Made by a program: the position numbers and the translations under genes
In this document: positions 10,787 through 20,691 of the stretch, one piece after another
How the letters are laid out: every line of letters starts with the position of its first letter
Position numbering within the stretch: the first letter of the stretch is position 1
Notes under the pieces: model-generated
What the model was told of the DNA's origin: nothing
Database searches by the model: none
What the model saw: only the letters and a program-made list of their open reading frames with translations
NCBI GenBank assembly: GCA_000818945.1
Contig: KN805429.1
Span: 78,113-142,112 of the forward strand
Direction: 5' to 3'
Origin: Schizochytrium sp. CCTCC M209059
Taxonomy: Eukaryota > Sar > Bigyra > Thraustochytrida > Thraustochytriidae
Length of the DNA: 64,000 nt

Positions 10787-11804
10787 ATGGCCGCCGACGA
10801 AGAAGAGTCGAAGGCAGGCGGTGCCGAGGGTGCCGAGGACGACACGGCGCCCAAGATGAAGGAGCTTCATATGCGAGAGCGCGCCATCGCACGCGCGGAA
10901 GATTTGCAAGAGACTAAAGTCGAGGTACGTAAGATCGCACAATGCCAGAATCATCTTTTTTTTGTTTCTCGAAGAGGGAAAATAGAAATCGGACGTGGCC
11001 GAGAGAGCGGAAGAACATGTGCATCGCTATTGGCCGAAAAGGAAAAAACAAGAGTCCGCTCTGGGCTGACAAACAAAACTTCGCTCCAACGAAACGATAC
11101 AGCTAGCGGTCAACAAGAGACTTGACGAGCTGGAGATCAGCAATGGCCGTCTTAATTCCGCTGCGAAAATCTTCAAAAAGATTTGCGGACATTATCCTGC
11201 AGCAATCGGTAAAGCTGTCAGCAAAAAGGAGCGTCAGGACGACGCACTTGAGGAACAGAGTCTTGTGTACGGGGAGATACAATTCCGAACCTTTGCGCTT
11301 GCGCTGGAGAAGATTCGACACAAATACGGAGGTCTGAGCGAGCCTGGCGGGATCTTTGTGGACGTGGGCAGTGGATCTGGAAAACCCGTCTTTGCGGCGA
11401 TGCTTATGCACGAGTTTGATCGCGTGATTGGCATCGAGATCCTCACTGGCTTGCATGAACTCTCGCGAGACATGGAAGCCATTTGGCACGAACGCAAGCA
11501 TAAGATTGGGGGCATCACCGAGAAGATGTCCAAAACACAAATTGAATTTATCCGTGGAGATATCTTCAATGTGGATTGGTCGGACGCTACCCTCGCATTC
11601 GTTAACTCGACTTGCTTCGACGACGAGATGATGAGTCGACTCGTCGAGCCGGCTGACAAAATGAAACCAGGGACATTCTTCATCAGTTTTACCCGAAGGA
11701 TACCAAGCGAGAACTGGCAAGTTCTCGAATATGAGCGCCATCTTATGAGCTGGGGCGATGCAACTGTCTTTATTCACCAGCGAAAGGCAAACTCGCAGAC
11801 ATAA
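10787..11804 (+). CDS. DOT1-like class I SAM-dependent methyltransferase, two exons
   Basis: Joined exons 10787-10924 and 11103-11804 give 279 residues. Exon 1 encodes an acidic, charged N-terminus beginning MAADEEES. Exon 2 carries the methyltransferase fold: FVDVGSGSGK (SAM-binding motif I), then VIGIEIL (acidic post-I residue), IEFIRGDIF (motif II/III region) and FVNSTCF, at the place where DOT1 enzymes have a similar FVNN segment. DOT1 methylates histone H3 Lys79. This protein is much smaller than animal DOT1L and could methylate another substrate. Splicing is phase 0 at both borders. Its 3' end faces PWP2 with 146 bp between stops. Confidence 0.75.
10925..11102 (+). other. Spliceosomal intron of the DOT1-like gene
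   Basis: 178 bp, donor gtacgtaag, acceptor cgatacag, with a branch-point-like gctgac about 35 nt before the acceptor. The frames before and after join in phase 0; the unspliced frame runs to a premature stop. Confidence 0.8.
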
Positions 11805-11950
11805 AAAGTAGAAGCAATTTTTGGGGGTGAAAATGGCGTCCGTCAGGCGATCTGCTCTTCGAGTAAAACAAAAAAACGACAGTCTCTGACTGTGCGAGCT
11901 CTACGATGCAAAATATCTTACCAGGTACGCTGCAATGATGGAATAGTAGA

Positions 11951-14671
11951 TTATTCATGCTTGGGCCGCTTCTTCGCGTCTGCGTCGTCTTCCTGTGCAG
12001 GTACGAGACTAAAGAGCGCGGCAGAGGAGTGCTGGCGCTTTGCAGAGCTCAGGAAGCTCAGAGTGTACATGTTCTCGTCGCAGAGTTTCGCCAGATCCTT
12101 ATTTTGCGACGTAATGGCCTTCTGCAAAGCTCGAAACGAGGACATGAAGAGCTTCGACTGGTCGCGCAGACGATCTTGGTGCACAGTGAGCAGAGCGCGC
12201 GCCCAAGCCAAGTGGTGCTGCAGGTTGGGCGTGGAGGAGATTTCATGAGCGATCAGCGCGAGGACACGCGAGACGTAAACAACGGGGAGACCACGGGCAA
12301 CGAGATCAAGTGACTCTGTGGGGATGGCTCGGTAAAGTTCGGTAATCAAATCGTCTTCGCCAAGGTGAAGAGCCATGGTAAAGGCCCGGCCGTGGTCACC
12401 CTTGAGGGCGACTTCGCGCACACGGTCCGGGGTGACGTCCTCTTCGAGTTGGAAGGGATCAAAGAGCATGGCATTGTCGAGAGCGTAAATCATGAGACCC
12501 TCTGTAGTAGCAGCGGCCCATTCCTGGCCGTTCGGCGAGAACTGAACGCACTTGCAGCGGATCTCCGGTTTAGTGATGCGCTTGCCAAGATCGCCTCGCG
12601 AAGCGCCCGGCAGAGCCTTGGCGCGGGCAGCCATATCCTCGCCCTCAGAATCGGAGGCGTCGCTCAAGTCGAGGGTATCTGAATTACCGGCCTCAGTGAG
12701 CTTGCGCGAGTCGAGTTTGTCCAAGATACCGTCGAGTGAGCGATTGTGAGAGAGCTGGTACTTTTTCAAGAGCACACGCTGTTCGACTTGGTAAATGCAA
12801 ACGAACTTGCTGCGTCCTCCTGCAATAATGCACGAGCCGTCCGCCGTGTAGCATACGCTGCTAAAGTGCTTGTTGTGCGTTGCGTTTTTGGAAGTCGTTC
12901 GGTCGCGCGCGCGACGGCCACCAGAAATGTCCTTGGCACCCGTGATGCTTGTCTTTTGATACCCGGAGTCGACATCCCAAAAGAGCAGCTGGCCGCTGAG
13001 AGCGCCGACGCACACTTCCTTGCCGTCGGGACGAAAAGCGACACAGAGTCCATTGGACCCCACTTCTTTCGTTTCCGTGGGCGCGGTCCCGCTATAGGGC
13101 TCCCAGAAGCGCAGAGTACGATCCCATGAGGTTGAGGCGATGAGAGGCTTGGAGGGTGAGAACGCCAACGCCGACACAGGGCCTTCATGGCCTGAAAGGA
13201 CATCGAGCAATCGCCCCGTTTGGAGTGACCAAACGTAAATGTCCGGGGGGTCCATTGCTCCGGCGCAAACAATCTCACCCTGACCGTCGACGGCCAAGCA
13301 CGTGAGCTGCGTGGGCGTGGGCGTGACCATAGTGCGAAAGTTGCGGTATCGAACAAGATCAAACGCACGCACCGAGCCATCAAGGCTTGCGCTGACCACA
13401 GCGTTGCCGGCATCGCCGACGAAACTAAGCGCGGTCACGGGCGCCTCGTGCTCGCTAAAGGTAACAAAGCAAAAACCAGAAGTCGTGCTCCAAAGCTTGA
13501 CTTTAGCGTCGTCGCCGCCTGTGGCTACGAGCTGGCCGTCGGGGGAGTAGGCAGCCACGTTGAGGTCGTAAAAGTGGCCCTGTTGCTTGAGCACATAGGT
13601 CTCGGACTGCCATTCCCAAACAAGAACTTGGCCGAGCTGCGCCGAGGCAAGAGCAAGCCATTCACCGGTACTGTTAATGGCGGCGCTGCGGAGCTCATGT
13701 TGCGACACACTGAGCGACTGAAGATGTGTAGCATCTGGCATCTCAAACAGAGAAAAGACGCCGTTGTCGAAGCCTACCACGAGAAGCCCCTTGCTACGCT
13801 GCAACACGGCGCAATGTACTCGGGCGTGGTCGCGTTGGATAAAGTGACGCGCTTCGCGTTGCCATTCTCCAAGCTTGATGCTCAATGGAGGATCACTTTC
13901 CTCTGCGTCGTCCTTTGCGAGTTTCCCGCTGCCATTTGCAACCTGGTCCTCCTCTTCATCGGCGTCGCTCGCGGCTTCGTCGTCGCTGCCGTTTGATTCG
14001 GCAAGCGGGGCCCATTCCCAGCGCCAAACGATAAGGGCGCCATCCTTGGACAGCGTATAGATGAGTTCGTCTTCGGCAAAGAAGCAACCCACGACGCGTT
14101 CCTTATGGCCCGTGAGCGTTACAACGACAAAATCCTTTTCGGTGACGAGCGAGTACACACGCGCGCTCATATCCTTGGATCCGGTCACGAGATAGCGACC
14201 GGAAGGCGACCACGAGAGACTAATGACTGCATCATGATGGCCCGTGTAGGTGCGGTGCAACGCGAGCGGCGAGAATTCCTTTTGTACGCCCCCTGGGGCA
14301 GCCCAAACCTGAACATGGCGGCCCACCGCGACGGCCAGGTGCTTGTTGTCGGGACTAAACGCCATGACACGGACCTTGCCCTTCATGTTAAATCGATGCA
14401 AAACCTTGCGAGAAGTAAAATTTACGAGAAGACCACGGCCTTCGGTGTCCACAACGACGAGAAGACGATTCTCGTGCGAGAGGCACATGCATCGCACGTT
14501 CCGTCGTAGCTCAAAGGGCAGCGTTTCGGCAGCGTTGTTGACAAGATCAAAGAGGCGAACTCGGTTTCCCACCCCGGAGAGTAGCATATTTCCGGTCTCG
14601 TCATCAAAGATGACATTTCCGTTCGAGTAGCTCACGCCGAGCAAGTCCTTGAACCTGTAGTTGAACTTCAT
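11951..14671 (-). CDS. PWP2: Periodic tryptophan protein 2 (U3 snoRNP / UTP-B subunit)
   Basis: 906 residues, close to yeast and human PWP2 (about 920). It starts MKFNYRFKDLLGV, as the family does, has two consecutive WD40 propellers (about residues 10-640), an acidic Ser/Asp insert near residues 245-265, and a C-terminal helical Utp12-type domain (about 720-880) following FDPFQLEEDVTP. PWP2 is a core UTP-B component of the small-subunit processome in the nucleolus, needed for cleavage of pre-18S rRNA. Single exon, first ATG at 14671. Confidence 0.95.
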   Translation of the reverse strand: MKFNYRFKDLLGVSYSNGNVIFDDETGNMLLSGVGNRVRLFDLVNNAAETLPFELRRNVRCMCLSHENRLLVVVDTEGRGLLVNFTSRKVLHRFNMKGKVRVMAFSPDNKHLAVAVGRHVQVWAAPGGVQKEFSPLALHRTYTGHHDAVISLSWSPSGRYLVTGSKDMSARVYSLVTEKDFVVVTLTGHKERVVGCFFAEDELIYTLSKDGALIVWRWEWAPLAESNGSDDEAASDADEEEDQVANGSGKLAKDDAEESDPPLSIKLGEWQREARHFIQRDHARVHCAVLQRSKGLLVVGFDNGVFSLFEMPDATHLQSLSVSQHELRSAAINSTGEWLALASAQLGQVLVWEWQSETYVLKQQGHFYDLNVAAYSPDGQLVATGGDDAKVKLWSTTSGFCFVTFSEHEAPVTALSFVGDAGNAVVSASLDGSVRAFDLVRYRNFRTMVTPTPTQLTCLAVDGQGEIVCAGAMDPPDIYVWSLQTGRLLDVLSGHEGPVSALAFSPSKPLIASTSWDRTLRFWEPYSGTAPTETKEVGSNGLCVAFRPDGKEVCVGALSGQLLFWDVDSGYQKTSITGAKDISGGRRARDRTTSKNATHNKHFSSVCYTADGSCIIAGGRSKFVCIYQVEQRVLLKKYQLSHNRSLDGILDKLDSRKLTEAGNSDTLDLSDASDSEGEDMAARAKALPGASRGDLGKRITKPEIRCKCVQFSPNGQEWAAATTEGLMIYALDNAMLFDPFQLEEDVTPDRVREVALKGDHGRAFTMALHLGEDDLITELYRAIPTESLDLVARGLPVVYVSRVLALIAHEISSTPNLQHHLAWARALLTVHQDRLRDQSKLFMSSFRALQKAITSQNKDLAKLCDENMYTLSFLSSAKRQHSSAALFSLVPAQEDDADAKKRPKHE

Positions 14672-15733
14672 TTATCCTGCTCGAGTCTTTGACGTGCGGG
14701 AGTAAGCTGTACAACAGGAAAAGTAAAGATGAGCGAAGCGTCCGCCACACGAAGCACTACTAGCAGCAGCAGTACCAACTCCACCACCACCACCACCAAC
14801 ACAACCAGCACAGAGTAGCGGAGCTGCTTTTGACCACTCGCTTCCTTGGTAGTCTGGACTGGACTGGACTGGTCTGGTCTGGTCTGGTTTGGTCTGGTCC
14901 TGAGCTACTAAGCTACGCTGGAGGGCTCTCCTGACGAGCCAGCGATCTTACGGTATCGTCTGCTCCCTTACGTCACAAAGAGGTTCGAGAGCTGTCTCCG
15001 CGCAAGCAGCCGCCTCGATCCTCTGCAGCCACGAGTTCGCGGCCGCGCGGTGCTGCGAGCGTCTCCGGCTTTGTTTGCGTCGCCTTGGTTGGGACTGCCC
15101 CCAAAGACCAGAGCAGAGTCCTCGCTCCGGGTTGGCTGGCTGTGACGTCGAAGAGGTCTATACCGACAAAGAGGTCTATCTGCGCCCGACGTCAAAAAGG
15201 CCCAAAGAAGAGGTCTAATTACAACGGATAGGAGGCCGCCACTCGAGAGCAGCACGTTTGCGACAAGGAGAAGGAGTGATTTGAGAGTGGCGACGGGCTA
15301 GCTTTGCTCCGGACGCAAGCCAGAGAGACGTTTACGGAGGAGGCGTGGATGTCGCGGTGAGGCAAAGTTTGCTGGCTTTTTCCCTTCTAGGTTTTCAATG
15401 CTTCTCTCGGCGCTCTCAGGTTCGGGGGACAAGCTAGCGACGAGGCCAGTCTCGCGAGAAGACAAGTAGACAAGTAGACAAGCTGACAAAAAAAGACTGA
15501 GAGAGCTTCTTCTTTTCATTGCATTTGACTCTGCAGAGTATTTCCCCTAGTTAGGTCGGTAGCCTCGGCCAGAAAGACGGAAGAGTCCAAAGGTCAGACG
15601 AAAGGCAGACAAGAAAAACAAACCTAGTTCACCGTTCATCTTGGCCAGCGGTTAGCACGACTCGGGCAAGGCGAGGGTTTTGCGGCTACGGAAAAGAAAT
15701 TAACGGGCCGAGGACTGCCTGACTGTTCAAGCA
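14672..15733. promoter_or_regulatory. Divergent intergenic region, PWP2 / EGF protein
   Basis: 1,062 bp between divergent starts. It holds a (CTGGT/CTGGA)n-like microsatellite at about 14853-14899, a (CAC)-rich run near 14780-14800 and short repeats of acaagtaga near 15464. No gene seen. Confidence 0.5.
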
Positions 15734-17851
15734 ATGGTGTCGCGGCGCGCCGCGGCGCCCGGCATGGCCATTGTGCTTGTTGCTTTTGCGACGCTGACCG
15801 AATTGTCTCACGTAGCAAGTGCACAGGACACAGGGCCATGCCCGAACGGGTGCTCTGGTCATGGCCTTTGTCATCTGACGGAATGCACATGCTTTGATGG
15901 CTGGATGGGAGGCGATTGCTCGCTGCGCCAGTGCCCCCGTGACGTTGCGTGGAATGATGTGGCGACTGGAGAGGATGAGGCGCACAACATTGCCGAGTGC
16001 TCGAATCGGGGTTCTTGCGATCGCGAAACGGGCCAATGTGTGTGTGACCTTGGTTTCCACGGTCGTGCGTGTCAAATGAGCACATGCCCGAACGACTGCT
16101 GGGGCCGAGGCCGCTGCGTGGACATCCGCTACAACGCCTTGTACAAAGATCCTGGCACAGGAACTGTTTACCCGTACGATTCGGTGTGGGATTCGGAAAA
16201 GGTATATGGCTGCATGTGCGACCAGGGCTTCACGGGCTATGACTGCTCGCTGCGCGAATGCCCTCGTGGTGATGATCCAATGACGACGGGTCAGCTCGAC
16301 GAGGTGCAGGTGTTTCGTTGCAAGGGCACTTCTGGATTTTTTACGCTCACGTTTAGCGGCTTCACGAGCGAGCCAATTCCGGTTACCACGGTGCTTGCCG
16401 ACTTTGAAACCATCCTTGAAGCCGTTCCTGGAGTGGGAGATGTCACCGTGACTTTTTCCGTTACGGGTTCACAAATTTGCCACGACAGCAGCACGAACCA
16501 AATTGTGACAGTCACCTTCAACGAGCGTTTTGGCGACGTTCCCAATTTAATCTCACAATCGACCACAATCGAGGACTGCTTGGATCCGACCGCAAGCCAA
16601 TTTGACATGTGCGGAGGAACCGGTCTTTCGTTTGCTCACGACGGTCTCTTGATAGATAGCGCGGCATCTAGGACAGGCACGAAAGAAGATGGATACTGTT
16701 CTCGACGAGGCGCATGCGACCTAAGCACCGGAATCTGCACGTGCTACACCAACTTTGTGACCAGTGATGGCCGCGGCAACGAGGGAGACCGCGGTGATTG
16801 TGGCTATGAGTCCGCTGAAGTCCAGGCGTGCCCCGGTCTGATTGCCTGCAGTGGTCACGGCACTTGCTCGCAGTCGCCCGAGTTTCGCTGCACATGCTCC
16901 TTGGGATGGGACTCTGGAGACTGCTCCGTCCGCACGTGCGCCAAGGGCAAGAGCTGGTTCGATCACCCGGTTTCAGCGAACCGTGCGCATCAGTTGCAAG
17001 AGTGCAGCAACATGGGCATTTGTGACCGTATCACCGGCGTGTGCATTTGTCACACGGGCTTTACTGGCGCGGCGTGCGACCAAATGCAGTGTCCAGGGTC
17101 TCCGACAGAGTGCTCAGGGAACGGCCAGTGTTTGTTCATGTCTCAACTTGCCAACAAGGCGACCGACAATGGCGATTTGGCGGCTACAACATATGGACAG
17201 ACACCCAACGATCCGTACCGGTGGGACTATGACATGATTAAAGGCTGCCTCTGCGACAAAGGCTACGAGGGCCACGACTGCTCGTTGATGAGCTGCCCCA
17301 CGGGAGATGATCCCGAGACTTTGGGCCAAGATTTCGAGACCCAGGTGCTCCGGTGCCAAGCCAATGGCGGCAACTTCCGCCTCTACTTTCGGCAGCACCA
17401 GACTGAGCTCATCCCATACAATGCGGATGAGGCAGCGCTTCGCGCAGCGCTCAGCGCCATTGACTCCATCACAGATGTTGAAGTCACTTTTTCGTCGGGT
17501 AACTCATTCTGCACGGACGACGCGAGCAATGTGGCATCGATTGTCTTTACGCAAGAACTTGGCGATGTGCCTGACCTGACTGCCTTCATCAGCTCTTTCG
17601 ATGCGGATCTCGCGCATGGCACGAGCCCAGAGATTGCGATTGCAACCAATGGCGCAAGCATTGATAGCGTGCAGAGTGTGCGTGGCACCAAGGAAAATGT
17701 TGTCTGCTCTGCGCGGGGCGTGTGCAATCACGAGACCGGGACGTGTGAGTGCTTTCACGGATTTGCTTCAAGCAATGGAAATGGCAGTTCTGGAGACCGT
17801 GGCGACTGCGGCTGGAAGGTGCCATGGACAACGACCACCACCGAAGACTAG
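15734..17851 (+). CDS. Secreted EGF/tenascin-like protein with two duplicated modules
   Basis: 705 residues with an N-terminal signal peptide (hydrophobic stretch about residues 10-30, ending near ASAQ). The mature part is two homologous modules (about 32-335 and 365-700). Each has three or four EGF-like segments with C-x-GH/GxC and CxCxxGxxGxxC spacing, then a ~100-residue beta-rich Cys-poor segment that begins after CPRGDDP or CPTGDDP, then a further EGF-like unit ending GDRGDCG. This layout resembles the 'tenascin-like' EGF proteins common in stramenopiles. There is no C-terminal transmembrane segment; it ends in a Thr-rich tail. Probable role: extracellular matrix or cell adhesion. Partner unknown. 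Confidence 0.85.
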   Translation: MVSRRAAAPGMAIVLVAFATLTELSHVASAQDTGPCPNGCSGHGLCHLTECTCFDGWMGGDCSLRQCPRDVAWNDVATGEDEAHNIAECSNRGSCDRETGQCVCDLGFHGRACQMSTCPNDCWGRGRCVDIRYNALYKDPGTGTVYPYDSVWDSEKVYGCMCDQGFTGYDCSLRECPRGDDPMTTGQLDEVQVFRCKGTSGFFTLTFSGFTSEPIPVTTVLADFETILEAVPGVGDVTVTFSVTGSQICHDSSTNQIVTVTFNERFGDVPNLISQSTTIEDCLDPTASQFDMCGGTGLSFAHDGLLIDSAASRTGTKEDGYCSRRGACDLSTGICTCYTNFVTSDGRGNEGDRGDCGYESAEVQACPGLIACSGHGTCSQSPEFRCTCSLGWDSGDCSVRTCAKGKSWFDHPVSANRAHQLQECSNMGICDRITGVCICHTGFTGAACDQMQCPGSPTECSGNGQCLFMSQLANKATDNGDLAATTYGQTPNDPYRWDYDMIKGCLCDKGYEGHDCSLMSCPTGDDPETLGQDFETQVLRCQANGGNFRLYFRQHQTELIPYNADEAALRAALSAIDSITDVEVTFSSGNSFCTDDASNVASIVFTQELGDVPDLTAFISSFDADLAHGTSPEIAIATNGASIDSVQSVRGTKENVVCSARGVCNHETGTCECFHGFASSNGNGSSGDRGDCGWKVPWTTTTTED

Positions 17852-18297
17852 AATGTGTACTGCGGGCTTCATGTTCCGAGTGCTCTTATCAACAACCATT
17901 TTTTTTCCTTTCAGATCAACTTACATGTAGGCCTATCCATGCCTGTCGTCGCAAGCACTCACCCTAGTGTTTGTACGTTTTCGAGATTTTCGGTAATGAT
18001 GGCATCTCCTCTGCGACGTAGGCTGGAGGTCTGTCTGTCCGCATGACGAAACTTGAATTGACGCTTGATGTTCATTGTCATGCGGGTTCTAAGAATCGAA
18101 AACTCATCAAATTCAAACGCTGCGAACAGACCACAGGGGTGACCTCGTCAGAGCAGGACGGGAGAGCAGAGAATAACAGAAAAAAAAAAGATAGGAGGAA
18201 AGTGTTAATCTTCACAATGTGCGACTCGCGCCGCTTGTCCGACGACAAGTGACAAAACAGAACGTCTGCACGACTTGTTTTTCTTTTCTTTTTTTCA
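17852..18297. other. Convergent intergenic region
   Basis: 446 bp between the stops of the EGF gene and the MPDU1-like gene; A-rich near 18180 and T-rich near 18280, as expected of facing 3' UTRs. No gene seen. Confidence 0.5.
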
Positions 18298-19755
18298 TCA
18301 CGAAGACTTGGACTTTCGACGTTTGGCGGCTTCTTTAGCGAGAACTCGCTTCGTATTGCCCCAATAGAGAAAGATTTGCGCCAAGAGAACGCCATTGACA
18401 ACAGAAGAGAGAACAAAGGCACCCAGAACGACCGGGTCATTGACCTCGGTGAGGGTGGTAAACACGCGTGCGACAACCCCAAGAAAGACCATGAGTTGGG
18501 TGACGAAAGAGAGTGCGCCCGTGTGCTGATTGTTGAAGTTCTCGATAATTTGCGGAATTGTTCCCGAGAGGCTGATGACCGAGGAGAGTAGAGGAAGAGC
18601 CCAGAGCTTTTCTGGACGAGTGTTGAGTGTAAAACTGGCAACAGTTCCAACAAAGCCAAGAAAGCCGAGAGAAAGGGCTACCTGGGTAATGAGCGAGGTT
18701 TCGCCATACGTCCACATGAGGCCGACAATAATGAGCTCCTGAATAAGGACGGAAAGACTGTCGCCCCAGGAGGTAAAGGGATGTTTGTTGGCGAGCGAGT
18801 AGGCAACAGTGAGCACGAGCGCCTGGATGGCCGTGTAAGATTTGACAGAGGAGAGACCCTTGACGGTCTTTGCGTCCACGATACTGGCGATCTGGGGCAC
18901 TTTGACGCCAAAGCTTCCTGTGATGAGGACGGCACCAAGGACCTTGGAGACGACGACGGGATCAGCATGAGTGGCGAGGAATTTGACCGAACGATCAATT
19001 GCGACAATGGTGAAAATGAGAAAGATCCAGAGGGCAATGGGAAGAGGCGTGTCGTCAATGTCCTCGCTGTTGCGTGGGCGGCGCTTGGAAGAGCGAAAGC
19101 CATGTTGCCCTCGAAGACGTTCGAGGAGCGAGCCAGACTGCGGGACGCTTTCGTCGTCAGAATCGTCCAGTTCGCGCTGGAGAGCCCGAAGCTTGAGAAG
19201 ACGGGATTGTCTTCGTTCTTCAGCCTCGACATCAACGACGCTGTGCGGGTGCTTGGACTTTTTGTTGTTTTTCAGGGCTCGGCGCGTCTCGCGTTCCATA
19301 TTGAGCTCCTTCTGGCGCTGAGCCTTTCGCCTGCTCTTGCCGCCTCCGTGACGCGCGATCCCTCTGGCGTGCGCGCCGAGCGTCTCTGAGTCGTCCACGT
19401 CGTCTTCATCGGGGTGCTCGCTGTCAGAGTAGTGATCGTCCTCGTCGTCGCCGACGTCATTCTCGGACAACTCGCTGTCCTCGTGAAGACCTCGGTGCTG
19501 CTGCTGCTGCTGGCTGCTGGTTTTCTTCTTTGTCTTGCGGCCCTTACCGCGGTTGTTAAGCGCGGGTTTCTTCCCGTACACGCCGAGCTGCGACCGCAGC
19601 ATGGTGTCCTTTTTGGCCGCGCGCTCGGCCTTGACCGCGAGGTAGTCCTCGCGCTCGGCCTGCGACATGCCGGCCATCTCGCGCTCCTCGCGGGCGGCCT
19701 CGGCCGCATCCAGCTGCGCGTCCTCGTCCGCAAAGCCCGCCTCCTGCCCGCTCAT
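18298..19755 (-). CDS. MPDU1-family PQ-loop membrane protein with long acidic N-terminal extension
   Basis: 485 residues from the ATG at 19755 (MSGQEAGF). The frame remains open upstream to an ATG at 20148, but that part is Arg/Ala/Ser low-complexity over a 9-bp repeat, so I prefer 19755. Residues ~240-485 match MPDU1/Lec35: PQ motifs KVPQI and TIPQI, NKHPFTSWGDSL, NNQHTGALS, ARVFTTLTEVNDP and FVLSSVVNG, with about seven membrane segments. MPDU1 is required in the ER for use of mannose- and glucose-P-dolichol in N-glycan and GPI assembly. The first ~240 residues are charged and disordered with Gln, Asp/Glu and Lys/Arg runs; animal MPDU1 is only ~250 residues in all. It ends in a basic tail. 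Confidence 0.85.
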   Translation of the reverse strand: MSGQEAGFADEDAQLDAAEAAREEREMAGMSQAEREDYLAVKAERAAKKDTMLRSQLGVYGKKPALNNRGKGRKTKKKTSSQQQQQHRGLHEDSELSENDVGDDEDDHYSDSEHPDEDDVDDSETLGAHARGIARHGGGKSRRKAQRQKELNMERETRRALKNNKKSKHPHSVVDVEAEERRQSRLLKLRALQRELDDSDDESVPQSGSLLERLRGQHGFRSSKRRPRNSEDIDDTPLPIALWIFLIFTIVAIDRSVKFLATHADPVVVSKVLGAVLITGSFGVKVPQIASIVDAKTVKGLSSVKSYTAIQALVLTVAYSLANKHPFTSWGDSLSVLIQELIIVGLMWTYGETSLITQVALSLGFLGFVGTVASFTLNTRPEKLWALPLLSSVISLSGTIPQIIENFNNQHTGALSFVTQLMVFLGVVARVFTTLTEVNDPVVLGAFVLSSVVNGVLLAQIFLYWGNTKRVLAKEAAKRRKSKSS

Positions 19756-20691
19756 CCTGCCCGCACGCGCGCACGTGCGCTCGACTCCACTCCGCTCCAC
19801 GGGAGAGAGGCCGGCGAGCGCGAGCGCGAGCGAGGTGCACGCGCTGGGGAGGAGGATCCGATCGCGCACGTGCGCGCCGTGCCGCGCCGCGGCGCGACTC
19901 GCGCGACTCGCGCGACTCGCGCGACTCGCCGGGCGGCGCCGCGTCTCACGCGAGCTGCGCTCGGGACGGGTGGACGGCCGGCACGGGTGCCGCGTGCGCG
20001 CGGGATCTGTGTTTGTTTTCTTTGCTTCGTTTGGACGAGGCGAGGTGCGCACGGTAGGTACTAGAACTAGGCTACGAACTGTGGCTGCCTTCAAGGTCTC
20101 TTCTTTGCCATCGCGATTGCATGTTTTTCGGCACAGCGCCCACGTCATTTGACGTCAGCTTGGTTTTGGCGCGGCAACGTTATGGAGGCCTGCAAGGACT
20201 GACGGTCTTCGTTGCAGTGGCACGGAGAAGACGATGCGAAGAAAGTGCTCGTATGGATGGAGATGAGCGAAGTTGAGGGACGAAAGAGAGGGGCGAACAG
20301 TGTTGTTTTCAAGTTCAAGTGGCGCCTGCACACAACGTGCAAGCCCGCAATCTCGTGAATAAAATTCTGCAATGGAAATCGATCAGCCTGGCGCTGCAGA
20401 GAAGTTTGGAAACATCTTTTTCTTCCTTGAAAAAGAGCAAAACAGAAAACCGCAAACGAGCCAGACATTTTAAGGCGCGAGGAGCGATTGGTCATCCATC
20501 AGCTTGCAAAAGCAAAAGTATTTTGCTTTCCATTTTTTTTTCTCGAGCATTCCGATTCTGAAAGAGAAAAGTAAGGGATAGATGAAAACAACAAGTTACT
20601 TTACCTTGAGCGAGGTAAACTCTTTAGCGGACCAGACATCACGAGGTGTGGTGTGTCTGATCAGCTTGCAAAAAGGCTTTGCTTCCAGTTT
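19756..20691. other. Intergenic region, 5' of MPDU1-like and 3' of ADF/VHP gene
   Basis: 936 bp. A 9-bp unit gcgcgactc is repeated four times at 19892-19927. The rest is GC-rich near the MPDU1-like start and AT-rich beyond 20380. No convincing gene apart from the open but low-complexity extension of the MPDU1-like frame. Confidence 0.45.

Noticed and set aside
19756..20148. N-terminal extension of the MPDU1-like protein to an ATG at 20148
   Set aside because: Arg/Ala/Ser low-complexity over a 9-bp DNA repeat; the downstream ATG gives a more plausible start, though the longer form is not excluded.
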